Shown: piece after piece, positions 28,330 through 36,764 of the stretch | Layout: each line of letters opens with the position of its first letter | Position numbering within the stretch: position 1 is the first letter of the stretch | Assembly (NCBI RefSeq): GCF_900113035.1 | Contig: NZ_FONX01000014.1 | Coordinates: 105,060-167,237 of the forward strand | Length of the DNA stretch: 62,178 bases | Origin: Paracidovorax wautersii | Lineage (GTDB): Bacteria; Pseudomonadota; Gammaproteobacteria; Burkholderiales; Burkholderiaceae_C | Direction: 5' to 3' | Position numbers and translations under genes: made by a program | Notes under the pieces: model-generated | Seen by the model: only the letters and a program-made list of their open reading frames with translations | Databases searched by the model: none | Told to the model about the DNA's origin: nothing

Positions 28330-29064
28330 TCAGTTCCTTCCGGGGATGAGGGAGAGGAATTCGCGGCGCAGCGCCGGATCCTTGAGGAAGACGCCGCGCA
28401 TCACGGAGTTGAGCATCTTGCTGTCCATCTCGCGCACGCCGCGCCAGGACATGCAGAAATGGCTGGCTTCCATCACGATGGCCAGGCCGTCGGGCTGGGT
28501 CTTGTCCATGATGAGGTCGGCCAGCTGCACCACGGCCTCTTCCTGGATCTGCGGGCGGCCCATCACCCAGTCCACCAGGCGGGCGTACTTGGACAGGCCG
28601 ATCACGTTGGTGTGCTCGTTGGGCATCACGCCGATCCAGATCTTGCCGATCACCGGGCAGAGATGGTGGCTGCAGGCGCTGCGCACGGTGATGGGGCCGA
28701 CGATCATCAGCTCGTTGAGGTGCTCGGCGTTCGGGAATTCGGTGATCGCCGGCTGCGGCACGTAGCGGCCCTTGAAGACCTCGGTGAGGTACATCTTGGC
28801 CACGCGGCGCGCGGTGTTCTGGGTGTTGTGGTCGGTCGCCGTGTCGATGACCATGCTGTCGAGCACGTCCTGCATCTTGGCTTCGACTTCGTCGAGCAGG
28901 CGGTCGAGCTCGCCCGGCTGGATGAATTCGGAGATGTTGTCGTTGGCGTTGAAGCGCTTGCGGGCCGCCACCAGCCGTTCCCGGATCTTGACGGACACGG
29001 GCGTGCCCTCGGCGGACGGAGCGGCGCTGGCCGGGGCATCGGTGGCGAGGAGTTCTTTCAGCAT
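28330..29064 (-). CDS. folE: GTP cyclohydrolase I
   Basis: Converts GTP to dihydroneopterin triphosphate, the first step of folate (and biopterin) synthesis. The 244-residue product has the zinc ligands C131 and C204 and the SACSHHLCPVIGK motif with His133-134. The GTP-site segments TRRVAKMY-like (NTARRVAKMYLTEVF) and SHFCMSWRGV are intact. It carries an Ala/Pro-rich N-terminal extension before residue 25. ATG at 29064 or 29073 are both possible. NudB, the next folate enzyme, is encoded at 33194 in this window. It leads a coupled operon with BLUF and DUF429. Confidence 0.96.
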   Translation of the reverse strand: MLKELLATDAPASAAPSAEGTPVSVKIRERLVAARKRFNANDNISEFIQPGELDRLLDEVEAKMQDVLDSMVIDTATDHNTQNTARRVAKMYLTEVFKGRYVPQPAITEFPNAEHLNELMIVGPITVRSACSHHLCPVIGKIWIGVMPNEHTNVIGLSKYARLVDWVMGRPQIQEEAVVQLADLIMDKTQPDGLAIVMEASHFCMSWRGVREMDSKMLNSVMRGVFLKDPALRREFLSLIPGRN

Positions 29065-29114
29065 GGCGCGCATGGTACCAGCGAAGCCGCGGGCCTGCTT
29101 CACAGAGGTTTTGC

Positions 29115-29164
29115 GGCTCCGGCGCTTGCGGAATCTGCGCATTCAGCTATCAATTAAATAGCAA
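29115..29164 (-). repeat. Dispersed ~50-bp intergenic repeat, copy d
   Basis: On the minus strand it reads TTGCTATTTAATTGATAGCTG, then AATGCGC, a 10-base spacer and AAGCGCCGGAGCC, matching copy a in order. It lies between folE and the phospholipase D gene. Confidence 0.7.
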
Positions 29165-29194
29165 TATGCGTATGCCTGCAGCCGCCTGTGGCCG

Positions 29195-30472
29195 TCAGTA
29201 GCGGTGGCCGGTGATCCAGAGCGCGGCGCGCATCAGGCCGAAGGCCAGGCGGTCGAGCAGGCGCTGGCGCAGCGGGCGGCCCGCATAGCCGGCCGGCTCC
29301 AGGTGCTGGCCTGCCTGCGCCATGGCCTGCACGAGCCGGCGGCGCAGGTCCTGGGCGAAGGCGGCGTCCTCCACGACGACGTTGGCTTCCCGCGCCAGCA
29401 GCATCGAGAGCGGATCGAGATTGGACGAGCCCACCGTGGCCCAGGGCCGGCCGCCCTCGGCATCGACCACCGCCACCTTGGCGTGCAGGAAGCTGGGCGC
29501 GTATTCGTAGATCTCCACGCCTGCCTCCAGCAGCACGCCATAGACCGGCCGGGCGGCGTGGTACTGCATGAAGTATTCGTAGCGCCCCTGCAGCAGCAGC
29601 TGCACGCGCACGCCGCGCCGCGCGGCCAGCACCAGCGCGCGGCGCAGCTTGCGGCCGGGCAGGAAATAGGCGTTGGCGATGATGACCTCCTGCCGCGCCG
29701 TGCCGATGGCGCGCAGGTAGGCCTGTTCGATGCGGCTGCGGTGGCGCAGGTTGTCGCGCAGCACCAGCATGGCGCGCATGCCGTGGGCGGCGCCCGCCTG
29801 CGGCGGATGGCCGGCCGCGATCCGGGCGGCGCTGGCGGCGCGCAGGTCGGCCAGCGCCTGCCCGAGCCGGCGCTCGCGCGCGTCGTGCACGGCGCGCATG
29901 CGCCACCAGAGCTGCTCCATGGCGTCGCTCGCCTCGTTCACCAGGCTGCCCACCACCCGCACCGCGAAGTCGAAGCGCGGCGCCTGCAGCGCGCCATGGT
30001 TGGGGTCGTGGAAGTCATCCAGCACGTTGATGCCGCCGCAATACAGCACGCAGCCATCGACCACGCAGAGCTTGCGATGCAGCCGCCGCCAGCGCGCGGG
30101 CCGCAGCAGGCCGAAGCGGCCGGGCGGCGAATAGACCTGCCACTGCACGCCCGCGTCGGCCAGCCGCTGGGGCCAGGGCGCGGGCAGGCCGCCCATGCAG
30201 CCCACGCCATCGACCGCGACCTGCACGCGCACGCCGCGCTGCGCGGCGCGGATGAAGGCCTCGGCCACCTGCGCTCCGGCGCCGGTGCAGTCGAAGATGT
30301 AGGTCTCGAACTGGATGTCCGAGAGCGCCGCGTCCACATCGCGGATCAGCGCGGCGAAGAACTCCCGGGCGCCTTCGAGCAACTCGACGCGGTGGTCGTC
30401 GGCGCAGACGGGCCGGGCCGCCGAGGCGCGCCGGCCGAAGACGCCACGGCGCTGCCGCGGCGCCGCGCTCAC
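29195..30472 (-). CDS. clsB: Phospholipase D family cardiolipin synthase (ClsB-like)
   Basis: A 425-residue protein with two HKD motifs: HRKLCVVDG (first third) and HAKVAVVDAEGG (last third), each followed by the conserved Gly/Ser-Asn (CGGIN, GSSNLD). There are no N-terminal membrane helices, as in E. coli ClsB (YbhO), which makes cardiolipin from phosphatidylglycerol and can use phosphatidylethanolamine. The GTG start at 30472 overlaps the stop of the upstream EEP gene (GTGA). The same EEP-clsB pairing (ybhP-clsB) exists in E. coli, which supports the name; a different PLD specificity remains possible. Confidence 0.82.
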   Translation of the reverse strand: MSAAPRQRRGVFGRRASAARPVCADDHRVELLEGAREFFAALIRDVDAALSDIQFETYIFDCTGAGAQVAEAFIRAAQRGVRVQVAVDGVGCMGGLPAPWPQRLADAGVQWQVYSPPGRFGLLRPARWRRLHRKLCVVDGCVLYCGGINVLDDFHDPNHGALQAPRFDFAVRVVGSLVNEASDAMEQLWWRMRAVHDARERRLGQALADLRAASAARIAAGHPPQAGAAHGMRAMLVLRDNLRHRSRIEQAYLRAIGTARQEVIIANAYFLPGRKLRRALVLAARRGVRVQLLLQGRYEYFMQYHAARPVYGVLLEAGVEIYEYAPSFLHAKVAVVDAEGGRPWATVGSSNLDPLSMLLAREANVVVEDAAFAQDLRRRLVQAMAQAGQHLEPAGYAGRPLRQRLLDRLAFGLMRAALWITGHRY

Positions 30473-31209
30473 AGGCGAAACTCCGCGATCAGCGGCAGGT
30501 GGTCCGACATGCGCCACCAGGCCCGCCCTCGCGGCACGTGCAGCCCGACGGGGGTGAGGCCCCGCGCATAGACATGGTCCAGCTGCGCCAGCGGCAGCCG
30601 GGCCGGATAGGTCGGAACGGCCTCCCCGCCTTCGTACTCCCGCAGGCCGAAACCGGCCAGCATGCGCTTGAGCTGCAGGCCCCAGTCGTTGAAGTCGCCC
30701 GCGACCACCAGCGGGGCGCCGGCGGGCACCTCGCGCTCGATGAACTTGTGCAGTTGCAGCACCTGCCGCACGCGGCTGCCGGGCACCAGCCCCAGATGGA
30801 CGACGATGGCGTGCAGGCGCAGCCCGTCGATGTCCACCTCGACATGCAGCAGCCCGCGCTGCTCGAAGCGGTGGTCGGAGATGTCTTCATGCTGGTGGCC
30901 GATCACCGGCCAGCGTGAGAGCAGCGCGTTGCCGTGCTCGCCATGGCGCGTGACGGCATTGGTGCGATAGACCGCCTCGTAGCCCTCGGGCGCCAGGTAG
31001 TCGGCCTGGGGCTGCTCCGGCCAGCCCGGGAACTGGTGCGGGCCGCGGTGGTGCAGCTTGCGCACCTCCTGCAGGCAGACGATGTCGGCATCGAGCTGCT
31101 CGACGGCCAGGCCCAGGTTGTGGATCTCCAGGCGCCGCGCGGGGCCAACGCCCTGCACTCCCTTGTGGATGTTGTAGGTGGCGATGCGCAGCAGGCTGGA
31201 AGGGGGCAT
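30469..31209 (-). CDS. Endonuclease/exonuclease/phosphatase family protein (YbhP-like)
   Basis: A 246-residue EEP-fold hydrolase. Metal and catalytic residues are visible: Asn in IATYNIHKG, Glu in IVCLQEVRKL, the VVAGDFNDW Asp/Asn pair, and the final SDHLPLIAEF with catalytic His. It overlaps the cardiolipin synthase by 4 bases. Substrate unknown: relatives include nucleases and phosphodiesterases, and the coupling to a phospholipase D suggests a lipid or headgroup phosphoester. ATG at 31218 is an equally possible start. Confidence 0.85.
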   Translation of the reverse strand: MPPSSLLRIATYNIHKGVQGVGPARRLEIHNLGLAVEQLDADIVCLQEVRKLHHRGPHQFPGWPEQPQADYLAPEGYEAVYRTNAVTRHGEHGNALLSRWPVIGHQHEDISDHRFEQRGLLHVEVDIDGLRLHAIVVHLGLVPGSRVRQVLQLHKFIEREVPAGAPLVVAGDFNDWGLQLKRMLAGFGLREYEGGEAVPTYPARLPLAQLDHVYARGLTPVGLHVPRGRAWWRMSDHLPLIAEFRL

Positions 31210-31405
31210 GGCCGGCATTGTGGCCCAGCCGCCGCGCCCCGGCATTTCCCGCTATCAGCGCGGCGCCCTCTGAAAGCAAGAGGATGTATCCAGAAGTTGC
31301 GGGATTGCCTACACTTGCCCGCTTGGCAATTTTTTGCATGTTTTCGCACGATTCGTACTGCGACCCACTCCAACCCCCACACACGTCGCACCGCATCGCA
31401 GGCCC

Positions 31406-33163
31406 ATGAGCTACGTTCCCCCGTCCGCCAATCCGGCCAACACCACGCGCGCGCTGGTGATCGACAGCAACGCCACCTCGCGCAGCATCCTCGTGTCGCA
31501 GCTGCGCCAGTACGGCGTGACGCGGGTGATGCAGTGCAGCCGGCCGCAGGACGCGCGGGCCCGGCTGGAGCACACCGTCTTCGACTACGTGCTGTGCGAG
31601 CAGTACTTCAACACCGGCCAGTCCGGCCAGACCCTGCTGGACGATCTGCGGCGCGCGCAGCTGCTGCCGTTCTCGACCGTGTTCTTCATGGTGACGGCCG
31701 AGGCCTCCTACGCCGCCGTGGCCGAGGCCGCCGAATCGGCCCTGGACGGCTACCTGCTCAAGCCCTTCACGCCCAGCGCCATGTTCGAGCGGCTCACCGC
31801 CGCGCGCATGCGCAAGACCCATCTGCAGTCGATCTTCGGCGCCATCGAGCGCGAGGACTTCGAAGGCGCGGCGACGCTCTGCCTGGAACAGTTCAAGCAG
31901 CGCAAGGCCTACTGGCTCTACGCCGCGCGCATCGGCTCCGAACTGCTGCTGCGCCTGGGCCGCCACGACCAGGCGCGCACGCTGTTCGAGGCCGTGATCG
32001 AAGCCCGCGCCCTGCCCTGGGCACGCCTGGGCATCGCCCGCGCGCAGATGGAGTCGGGGCAGGTGCCGCGCGCCATCACCACGCTGCAGGGGCTGCTGGG
32101 CGAAGACTCCAGCTTCGTCGATGCCTACGACGTGCTGGGCCGTGCGCAGGTGGAAAGCGGCCATTTCACCGATGCCCTCGACACCTACCGGCTGGCCAGC
32201 AGCCTCACGCCCGACTCCGTCGCCCGGCTGCAGAAGCTGGGCATGATGGCGCACTACATGGGCGACAACGAGACCGCCTCCAAGTCCCTCTCGCGCGCGG
32301 CCATCCTGGGCATCGACTCCAAGCTGTTCGACCATCAGTCCCTGGTGCTGCTGGCCTTCCAGTATTTCAACGACAACGACCGCAAGGGCTTGGAGCGGTG
32401 CATGGCCGACTTCGCCCGGCTGCTGGAGCGCCAGCCCGAGAACCGGCGCTCCCGGCGCTTCGAGGCCGTCGTGCGCTCGCTGCAGCTGATCCAGCAGCGG
32501 CAGGTGGTGCAGGCCGTGGCCAGCGTGCGCGCCCTGGGGCAGGACATCTTCGACAGCCAGTTCGACTTCGAGGCCGCCTGCAACATGGTGGGCCTGCTGG
32601 CCGTGCTGGGCGAGACCTCCATCGAGCTGCCCGAGGGCCCCGAGTGGGTGCTCGCCATCGGACTGCGCTACACCAACACCAAGGCGCTGACCGAGCTGCT
32701 GGCGAGCGCCGCCCAGCGCCATCCCCCACATGCCCAGGCCCTGCGCGACTGCCTGGGACAGGTCAACAAATCGGCTGAAATCGCCGTGGCGCAGAGCCTG
32801 AGCGGCGACCCGCAAGGCGCCGTGGCGCAGCTGCTGGCCCGGGTGGACCAGACGCTCAACACCAAGCTGCTGGATCTGGCGCATCAGCTGCTCACCCGGC
32901 ATGCCGCCCGCCTGGGCGACGTGGCCGACACCCAGGCCGCCATCGACGCCCTGCGCGAGCGCTGCGGCCCCACCACGGCGCGCGCCGCGATGGGCCACGA
33001 GGGCGAGCGCAAGCCCGGCGAACTGGTGCTGCGCACGCAGTCGGCCGAGGCGGCCGCACAGCGCAAGGCCGCGCTGGCGAGCCTGGCCCTCCAGCCCGAG
33101 CCGCAGCACGACGCGGAGCCGGCCGACACGCTGGACGCCTTCCGCCTGCGCCCTTCGGGCTGA
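31406..33163 (+). CDS. Receiver-domain plus TPR protein with Glu at the phosphosite
   Basis: A 585-residue protein. Residues about 16-135 form a CheY-like receiver (TRALVIDSNATSRSILVSQL ... MVTAEASY ... LDGYLLKPFTP). The conserved Thr and Lys are kept, but the phosphoacceptor position reads FDYVLCEQYF, Glu for Asp, and the second acidic residue of the pair is Ser. The rest is TPR-like helical repeats (for example ALPWARLGIARAQMESGQVPRAI and DVLGRAQVESGHFTDAL). Glu could mimic a permanently phosphorylated state. Start ATG 31406 follows a divergent promoter region of 196 bases shared with the EEP gene. Target of signalling unknown. Confidence 0.82.
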   Translation: MSYVPPSANPANTTRALVIDSNATSRSILVSQLRQYGVTRVMQCSRPQDARARLEHTVFDYVLCEQYFNTGQSGQTLLDDLRRAQLLPFSTVFFMVTAEASYAAVAEAAESALDGYLLKPFTPSAMFERLTAARMRKTHLQSIFGAIEREDFEGAATLCLEQFKQRKAYWLYAARIGSELLLRLGRHDQARTLFEAVIEARALPWARLGIARAQMESGQVPRAITTLQGLLGEDSSFVDAYDVLGRAQVESGHFTDALDTYRLASSLTPDSVARLQKLGMMAHYMGDNETASKSLSRAAILGIDSKLFDHQSLVLLAFQYFNDNDRKGLERCMADFARLLERQPENRRSRRFEAVVRSLQLIQQRQVVQAVASVRALGQDIFDSQFDFEAACNMVGLLAVLGETSIELPEGPEWVLAIGLRYTNTKALTELLASAAQRHPPHAQALRDCLGQVNKSAEIAVAQSLSGDPQGAVAQLLARVDQTLNTKLLDLAHQLLTRHAARLGDVADTQAAIDALRERCGPTTARAAMGHEGERKPGELVLRTQSAEAAAQRKAALASLALQPEPQHDAEPADTLDAFRLRPSG

Positions 33164-33193
33164 CCCCCTGCCGGCGCGGCGCGGCCCGGGCCG

Positions 33194-33673
33194 CTACGCC
33201 TCGGGGCCGTGCGCAGGCGGCGGCTGCGTGAAGCGCGGCAGCATCAGGCAGGCCTCCGCGTTGGAGGGCGAAAAGCAGGCCAGCGCCGCCTCGCGCCAGG
33301 GCAGCCAGCGCCACCGCACATGCTCGCGCGGATTGAGCGTGATGGGCTGGCCCGCCGGCACCTGCAGGCCGAAGAGGCGTTCGCGGTTGCGCACCACGCC
33401 GGGCGCATAGCGGTGCAGCCACTGCGGCCAGATGTCATAGACGTTTTCCAGCGCCCAATCCGTCAGCACGCAGCCGGGGGCCCTGGCATCGATGCCGGTT
33501 TCCTCGCGCACCTCGCGCACGGCCGTGTCCTCGAAGGGCTCGTCCAGCCAGTCCTTGCTGCCGGTCACCGACTGCCAGTGGTCCGCATCGCCCGTGCGGC
33601 GGATGAGCAGCACCTCCAGTGCGGGCGTATGGATCACGACCAGCACGGATTCCGGGATCTTGTAGGCGGACAT
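33194..33673 (-). CDS. nudB: Dihydroneopterin triphosphate diphosphatase (NudB)
   Basis: NUDIX hydrolase of 159 residues that removes pyrophosphate from dihydroneopterin triphosphate, the step after FolE. The Nudix box GSKDWLDEPFEDTAVREVREETGI (about residues 38-61) is complete, including REVREETG. The N-terminus YKIPESVLVVIHTPALEVLLIRR is typical of NudB. It follows aspS, as in many betaproteobacteria. Its ATG is only 11 bases after the T-run of an intrinsic terminator, and no Shine-Dalgarno is evident in that gap. Confidence 0.93.
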   Translation of the reverse strand: MSAYKIPESVLVVIHTPALEVLLIRRTGDADHWQSVTGSKDWLDEPFEDTAVREVREETGIDARAPGCVLTDWALENVYDIWPQWLHRYAPGVVRNRERLFGLQVPAGQPITLNPREHVRWRWLPWREAALACFSPSNAEACLMLPRFTQPPPAHGPEA

Positions 33674-33684
33674 GGACAGGCATG

Positions 33685-33719
33685 AAAAAAGGCAGCAGAA
33701 GCGGTGGACTCCTGCTGCC
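33685..33719 (-). terminator. Intrinsic terminator between aspS and nudB
   Basis: On the minus strand, GGCAGCAG (33712-33719) and CTGCTGCC (33691-33698) form a perfect 8-bp stem followed by TTTTTT (33685-33690). It lies directly in front of the nudB start codon, so nudB depends on readthrough or on a promoter overlapping the hairpin. Confidence 0.8.
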
Positions 33720-33780
33720 TGGTGCGGGGCGAAAAGAACGGCAACGCGACGGCGTGGGCCGGGCGCAGCGCCCGATCAGA

Positions 33781-35595
33781 TCAGCCGGCCTTCACGGCAT
33801 CCGGGTTGCGCAGACGGATGTGCAGCTCGCGCAGCTGCTTCTCGTCCACCGGGCCGGGGGCCTGGGTCAGCAGGTCCTGGGCGCGCTGGGTCTTGGGGAA
33901 GGCGATCACGTCGCGGATCGACTCGGCGCCGGTCATCAGCGTGACGATGCGGTCCAGGCCGAAGGCCAGGCCGCCGTGCGGGGGCGCGCCGTACTGCAGC
34001 GCGTCCAGCAGGTAGCCGAACTTGTTGCGGGCTTCTTCGGGCGAGATCTTCAGGGCGTCGAACACCTTCTGCTGCACGTCGGCGCGGTGGATACGGACCG
34101 AGCCGCCACCCATTTCCCAGCCGTTGAGCACCATGTCGTAGCCCTTGGAGATGCACTTCTCGGGCGCGGTCACCATCCAGTCCTCATGGCCGTCCTTGGG
34201 CGCCGTGAAGGGGTGGTGCACGGCCGTGTAGCGCTGGGCTTCGTCGTCGAACTCGAACATCGGGAAATCGACCACCCAGAGGGGTGCCCAGCGGTCTTCG
34301 AAGAGGCCGTTCTTCTTGCCGAATTCGCTGTGGCCGATCTTGATGCGCAGCGCGCCGATGGCGTCGTTGACGATCTTTTCCTTGTCGGCGCCGAAGAACA
34401 GCAGGTCGCCGTCCTGCGCACCGGTGCGCTTCATGATCTCGGCGATGGCCGCGTCATGGATGTTCTTGACGATGGGCGACTGCAGGCCGTCACGGCCCTT
34501 GGCCAGCTCGTTGACCTTGATGTAGGCCAGGCCCTTGGCGCCGTAGATCTTGACGAACTCGGTGTAGGCATCGATCTCGCCGCGCGAGAGGCCGCCGGAC
34601 TCGCGCGCGCCGCCAGGCACGCGCAGGGCCACCACGCGGCCACCCTTCATGTTGGCGGCGCCCGAGAACACCTTGAAGTCCACGTCCTTCATCACTTCGG
34701 TCAGCTCGGTGAATTCGAGCTTCACGCGCAGGTCGGGCTTGTCGGAGCCGTAGCGGTGGGCAGCTTCCTGGTACGTCATGACCGGGAACTCGCCCAGGTC
34801 CACGCCGATGGTGTTCTGGAACACCGTCTTGATCATGCCCTGGAAGATGTCGCGGATCTCTTCTTCGGTCAGGAACGAGGTCTCGATATCGATCTGCGTG
34901 AATTCAGGCTGGCGGTCGGCGCGCAGGTCTTCGTCGCGGAAGCACTTGGTGATCTGGTAGTAGCGGTCGAAGCCCGAGACCATCAGCATCTGCTTGTAGA
35001 GCTGGGGCGACTGCGGCAGCGCGAAGAACTGGCCGTCGTGCACGCGGCTGGGCACCAGATAGTCGCGCGCGCCTTCGGGCGTGGACTTGCCCAGCATGGG
35101 CGTTTCGATGTCGATGAAGCCGTTGGCGTCGAGGAACTTGCGCACTTCCATCGACACGCGGTAGCGCAGCATCAGGTTGCGCTGCATGTAGGGGCGGCGC
35201 AGGTCCAGCACGCGGTGCGTGAGGCGGGTGGTTTCCGACAGGTTCTCTTCGTCGATCTGGAACGGAGGCGTGACGGAGGGGTTGAGCACTTCCAGCTCGT
35301 GGCAGAGCACCTCGATCTTGCCGCTCTTGAGGCCGTCGTTGGCCGTGCCTTCGGGGCGCTCGCGCACCAGGCCCTTGACCTGCACGCAGAACTCGTTGCG
35401 CACGCCTTCGGCCGTCTTGAACATGTCGGCGCGGTCGGGGTCGCACACCACCTGCACGTAGCCTTCGCGGTCGCGCAGGTCGATGAAGATCACGCCGCCA
35501 TGGTCGCGGCGGCGGTTGACCCAGCCGGCCAGGGTGACGGTTTGGCCCAGGAGGGCTTCGGTGACGAGACCGCAGTAATGTGAACGCATGGCCAT
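33781..35595 (-). CDS. aspS: Aspartyl-tRNA synthetase, probably non-discriminating
   Basis: Class II synthetase of bacterial type, 604 residues: N-terminal OB-fold anticodon domain, motif 1 region, motif 2 [21 protein letters not shown] insertion and motif 3 [10 protein letters not shown]. The anticodon-domain segment reads [19 protein letters not shown]. The His in DHGG is the residue linked to relaxed recognition of tRNA-Asn in Pseudomonas AspRS, where E. coli has Leu. The enzyme may thus also make Asp-tRNA-Asn for GatCAB. GGAAAG lies 8 bases before the ATG at 35595; ATG 35589 is the alternative. Confidence 0.97.
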   Translation of the reverse strand: MAMRSHYCGLVTEALLGQTVTLAGWVNRRRDHGGVIFIDLRDREGYVQVVCDPDRADMFKTAEGVRNEFCVQVKGLVRERPEGTANDGLKSGKIEVLCHELEVLNPSVTPPFQIDEENLSETTRLTHRVLDLRRPYMQRNLMLRYRVSMEVRKFLDANGFIDIETPMLGKSTPEGARDYLVPSRVHDGQFFALPQSPQLYKQMLMVSGFDRYYQITKCFRDEDLRADRQPEFTQIDIETSFLTEEEIRDIFQGMIKTVFQNTIGVDLGEFPVMTYQEAAHRYGSDKPDLRVKLEFTELTEVMKDVDFKVFSGAANMKGGRVVALRVPGGARESGGLSRGEIDAYTEFVKIYGAKGLAYIKVNELAKGRDGLQSPIVKNIHDAAIAEIMKRTGAQDGDLLFFGADKEKIVNDAIGALRIKIGHSEFGKKNGLFEDRWAPLWVVDFPMFEFDDEAQRYTAVHHPFTAPKDGHEDWMVTAPEKCISKGYDMVLNGWEMGGGSVRIHRADVQQKVFDALKISPEEARNKFGYLLDALQYGAPPHGGLAFGLDRIVTLMTGAESIRDVIAFPKTQRAQDLLTQAPGPVDEKQLRELHIRLRNPDAVKAG

Positions 35596-35700
35596 GGATG
35601 TCTTTCCAGTGCGCCCGCAAGGAGCGCCATTAGTTGCTTGACTGACTCGCGCCCACGGAGGGCGCGGCGGATGTGATGCCGGTGTTCGGCGGGCTGCCGG

Positions 35701-36324
35701 TTAATGCTTGGAATCGAGCTGCACGGGGTCGGGCGGCACCACCACCCCCATCGAGACGATGTACTTCAGCGCCGTATCGACGCTCATGTCCAGCTCGACG
35801 CAATCGCTCTTGCGCATGATGACGAAGTAGCCGCCGGTCGGGTTGGGCGTGGTGGGCACATAGACGCTCACGAACTCGTCGCGCAGGTAGGCCGCCACTT
35901 CGCCGCTGGGCGCGCCGGTCACGAAGGCCACCGTCCAGACGCCTTCGCGCGGCCACTGCACCAGCACGGCGGTGCGGAAGGCATTGCCGCTCTCGGAGAA
36001 CAGCGTGTCCGACACCTGCTTGACGCTGGAATAGATCGAACGCACCACCGGGATGCGGCTGACCAGCGCATCGCCCCACTGCACCAGCTTGCGGCCCGCG
36101 AAGTTGCTCGCGAGCGCGCCCACTGCCAGCAGGATGCCCAGGGTCAGCAGGACCCCGAAGCCGGGAATGTGAAAGCCCAGCAGCCGGTCGGGCTGCCAGG
36201 ACAGCGGCAGGATCTGCAGGGTCTGGTCGAGCGTGCTGACGATCCAGTGCAGCACCCAGGCCGTGATGACACCGGGCACGATGACCAGGAGGCCGGTGAG
36301 CAGCCATTTGCGCAAAGCGGACAT
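35701..36324 (-). CDS. DUF502 membrane protein
   Basis: A 207-residue inner-membrane protein with two hydrophobic segments (LLTGLLVIVPGVITAWVLHWIV and GVLLTLGILLAVGALASNF). The hallmark RIPVVRSIYSSVKQVSDTL follows (residues about 90-110), then a soluble C-terminal domain. DUF502 proteins occur between fmdB and aspS in many betaproteobacteria, but no function is established. 42 bases separate it from fmdB upstream and 105 from aspS downstream; one transcript is likely. Confidence 0.85.
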   Translation of the reverse strand: MSALRKWLLTGLLVIVPGVITAWVLHWIVSTLDQTLQILPLSWQPDRLLGFHIPGFGVLLTLGILLAVGALASNFAGRKLVQWGDALVSRIPVVRSIYSSVKQVSDTLFSESGNAFRTAVLVQWPREGVWTVAFVTGAPSGEVAAYLRDEFVSVYVPTTPNPTGGYFVIMRKSDCVELDMSVDTALKYIVSMGVVVPPDPVQLDSKH

Positions 36325-36366
36325 TCGGGGCGGACGCGGTTGGTGGGACGAGGAAGGAACGGAGGA

Positions 36367-36669
36367 TCAGGACGCGGCGGCGCCGGAAGGCGCGCTCGCA
36401 GGCGCTGCTGCCGGTGCGGGCGCAGCGGCAGCCGGGGCGGCTGCTGCGGCGCCGTCGGTGGCCGCCGGCTTGGCAGGGGCGCTGCCGCTGTTCTTGAAGT
36501 CGGTGGCGTACCAGCCCGAGCCCTTGAGCTGGAAACCGGCCGCCGTCAGCTGTTTGGAAAACGACTCCGCGCCGCAGGCCGGGCAGACCGTGAGCGGCGC
36601 ATCGGAGATCTTTTGCAGCACATCCTTGGCGTGGCCGCAGGAGCCGCATTTGTAGGCGTAAATAGGCAT
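36367..36669 (-). CDS. FmdB-family zinc-ribbon protein
   Basis: A 100-residue protein: MPIYAYKCGSCGH then CPACG give two Cys-x2-Cys knuckles of the FmdB/CxxC_CxxC_SSSS zinc ribbon (residues 8-11 and about 29-32). AAGFQLKGSGWYATDFKN, the conserved end of the domain, comes next. The last ~35 residues are almost only Ala and Pro. FmdB was named as a putative regulator in Methylophilus, but its role here is unknown. It is the first gene of the fmdB-DUF502-aspS-(nudB) unit and has a perfect TATAAT upstream. Confidence 0.9.
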   Translation of the reverse strand: MPIYAYKCGSCGHAKDVLQKISDAPLTVCPACGAESFSKQLTAAGFQLKGSGWYATDFKNSGSAPAKPAATDGAAAAAPAAAAPAPAAAPASAPSGAAAS

Positions 36670-36706
36670 CGGAGGCTAAGGCGTAAGGGGTGGGACAAAG
36701 CCGGCG

Positions 36707-36712
36707 ATTATA
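36707..36712 (-). promoter_or_regulatory. -10 box (TATAAT) for the fmdB-DUF502-aspS operon
   Basis: TATAAT on the minus strand, 38 bases upstream of the fmdB ATG, in otherwise very GC-rich DNA. No good TTGACA is found 16-18 bases upstream, so it may be an activator-dependent or extended promoter. Confidence 0.45.
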
Positions 36713-36764
36713 GGTCGCCGGGCCATGGAGCCCTTCGCGCCCGGCCTGCGGCCCGGCACGCCGC

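Noticed and set aside
31323-31339. Sigma-54-like promoter TTGGCA...TTGCA before the receiver-TPR gene
   Set aside because: The GG and GC elements are 9 bases apart instead of the required 10, and spacing is critical for sigma-54.
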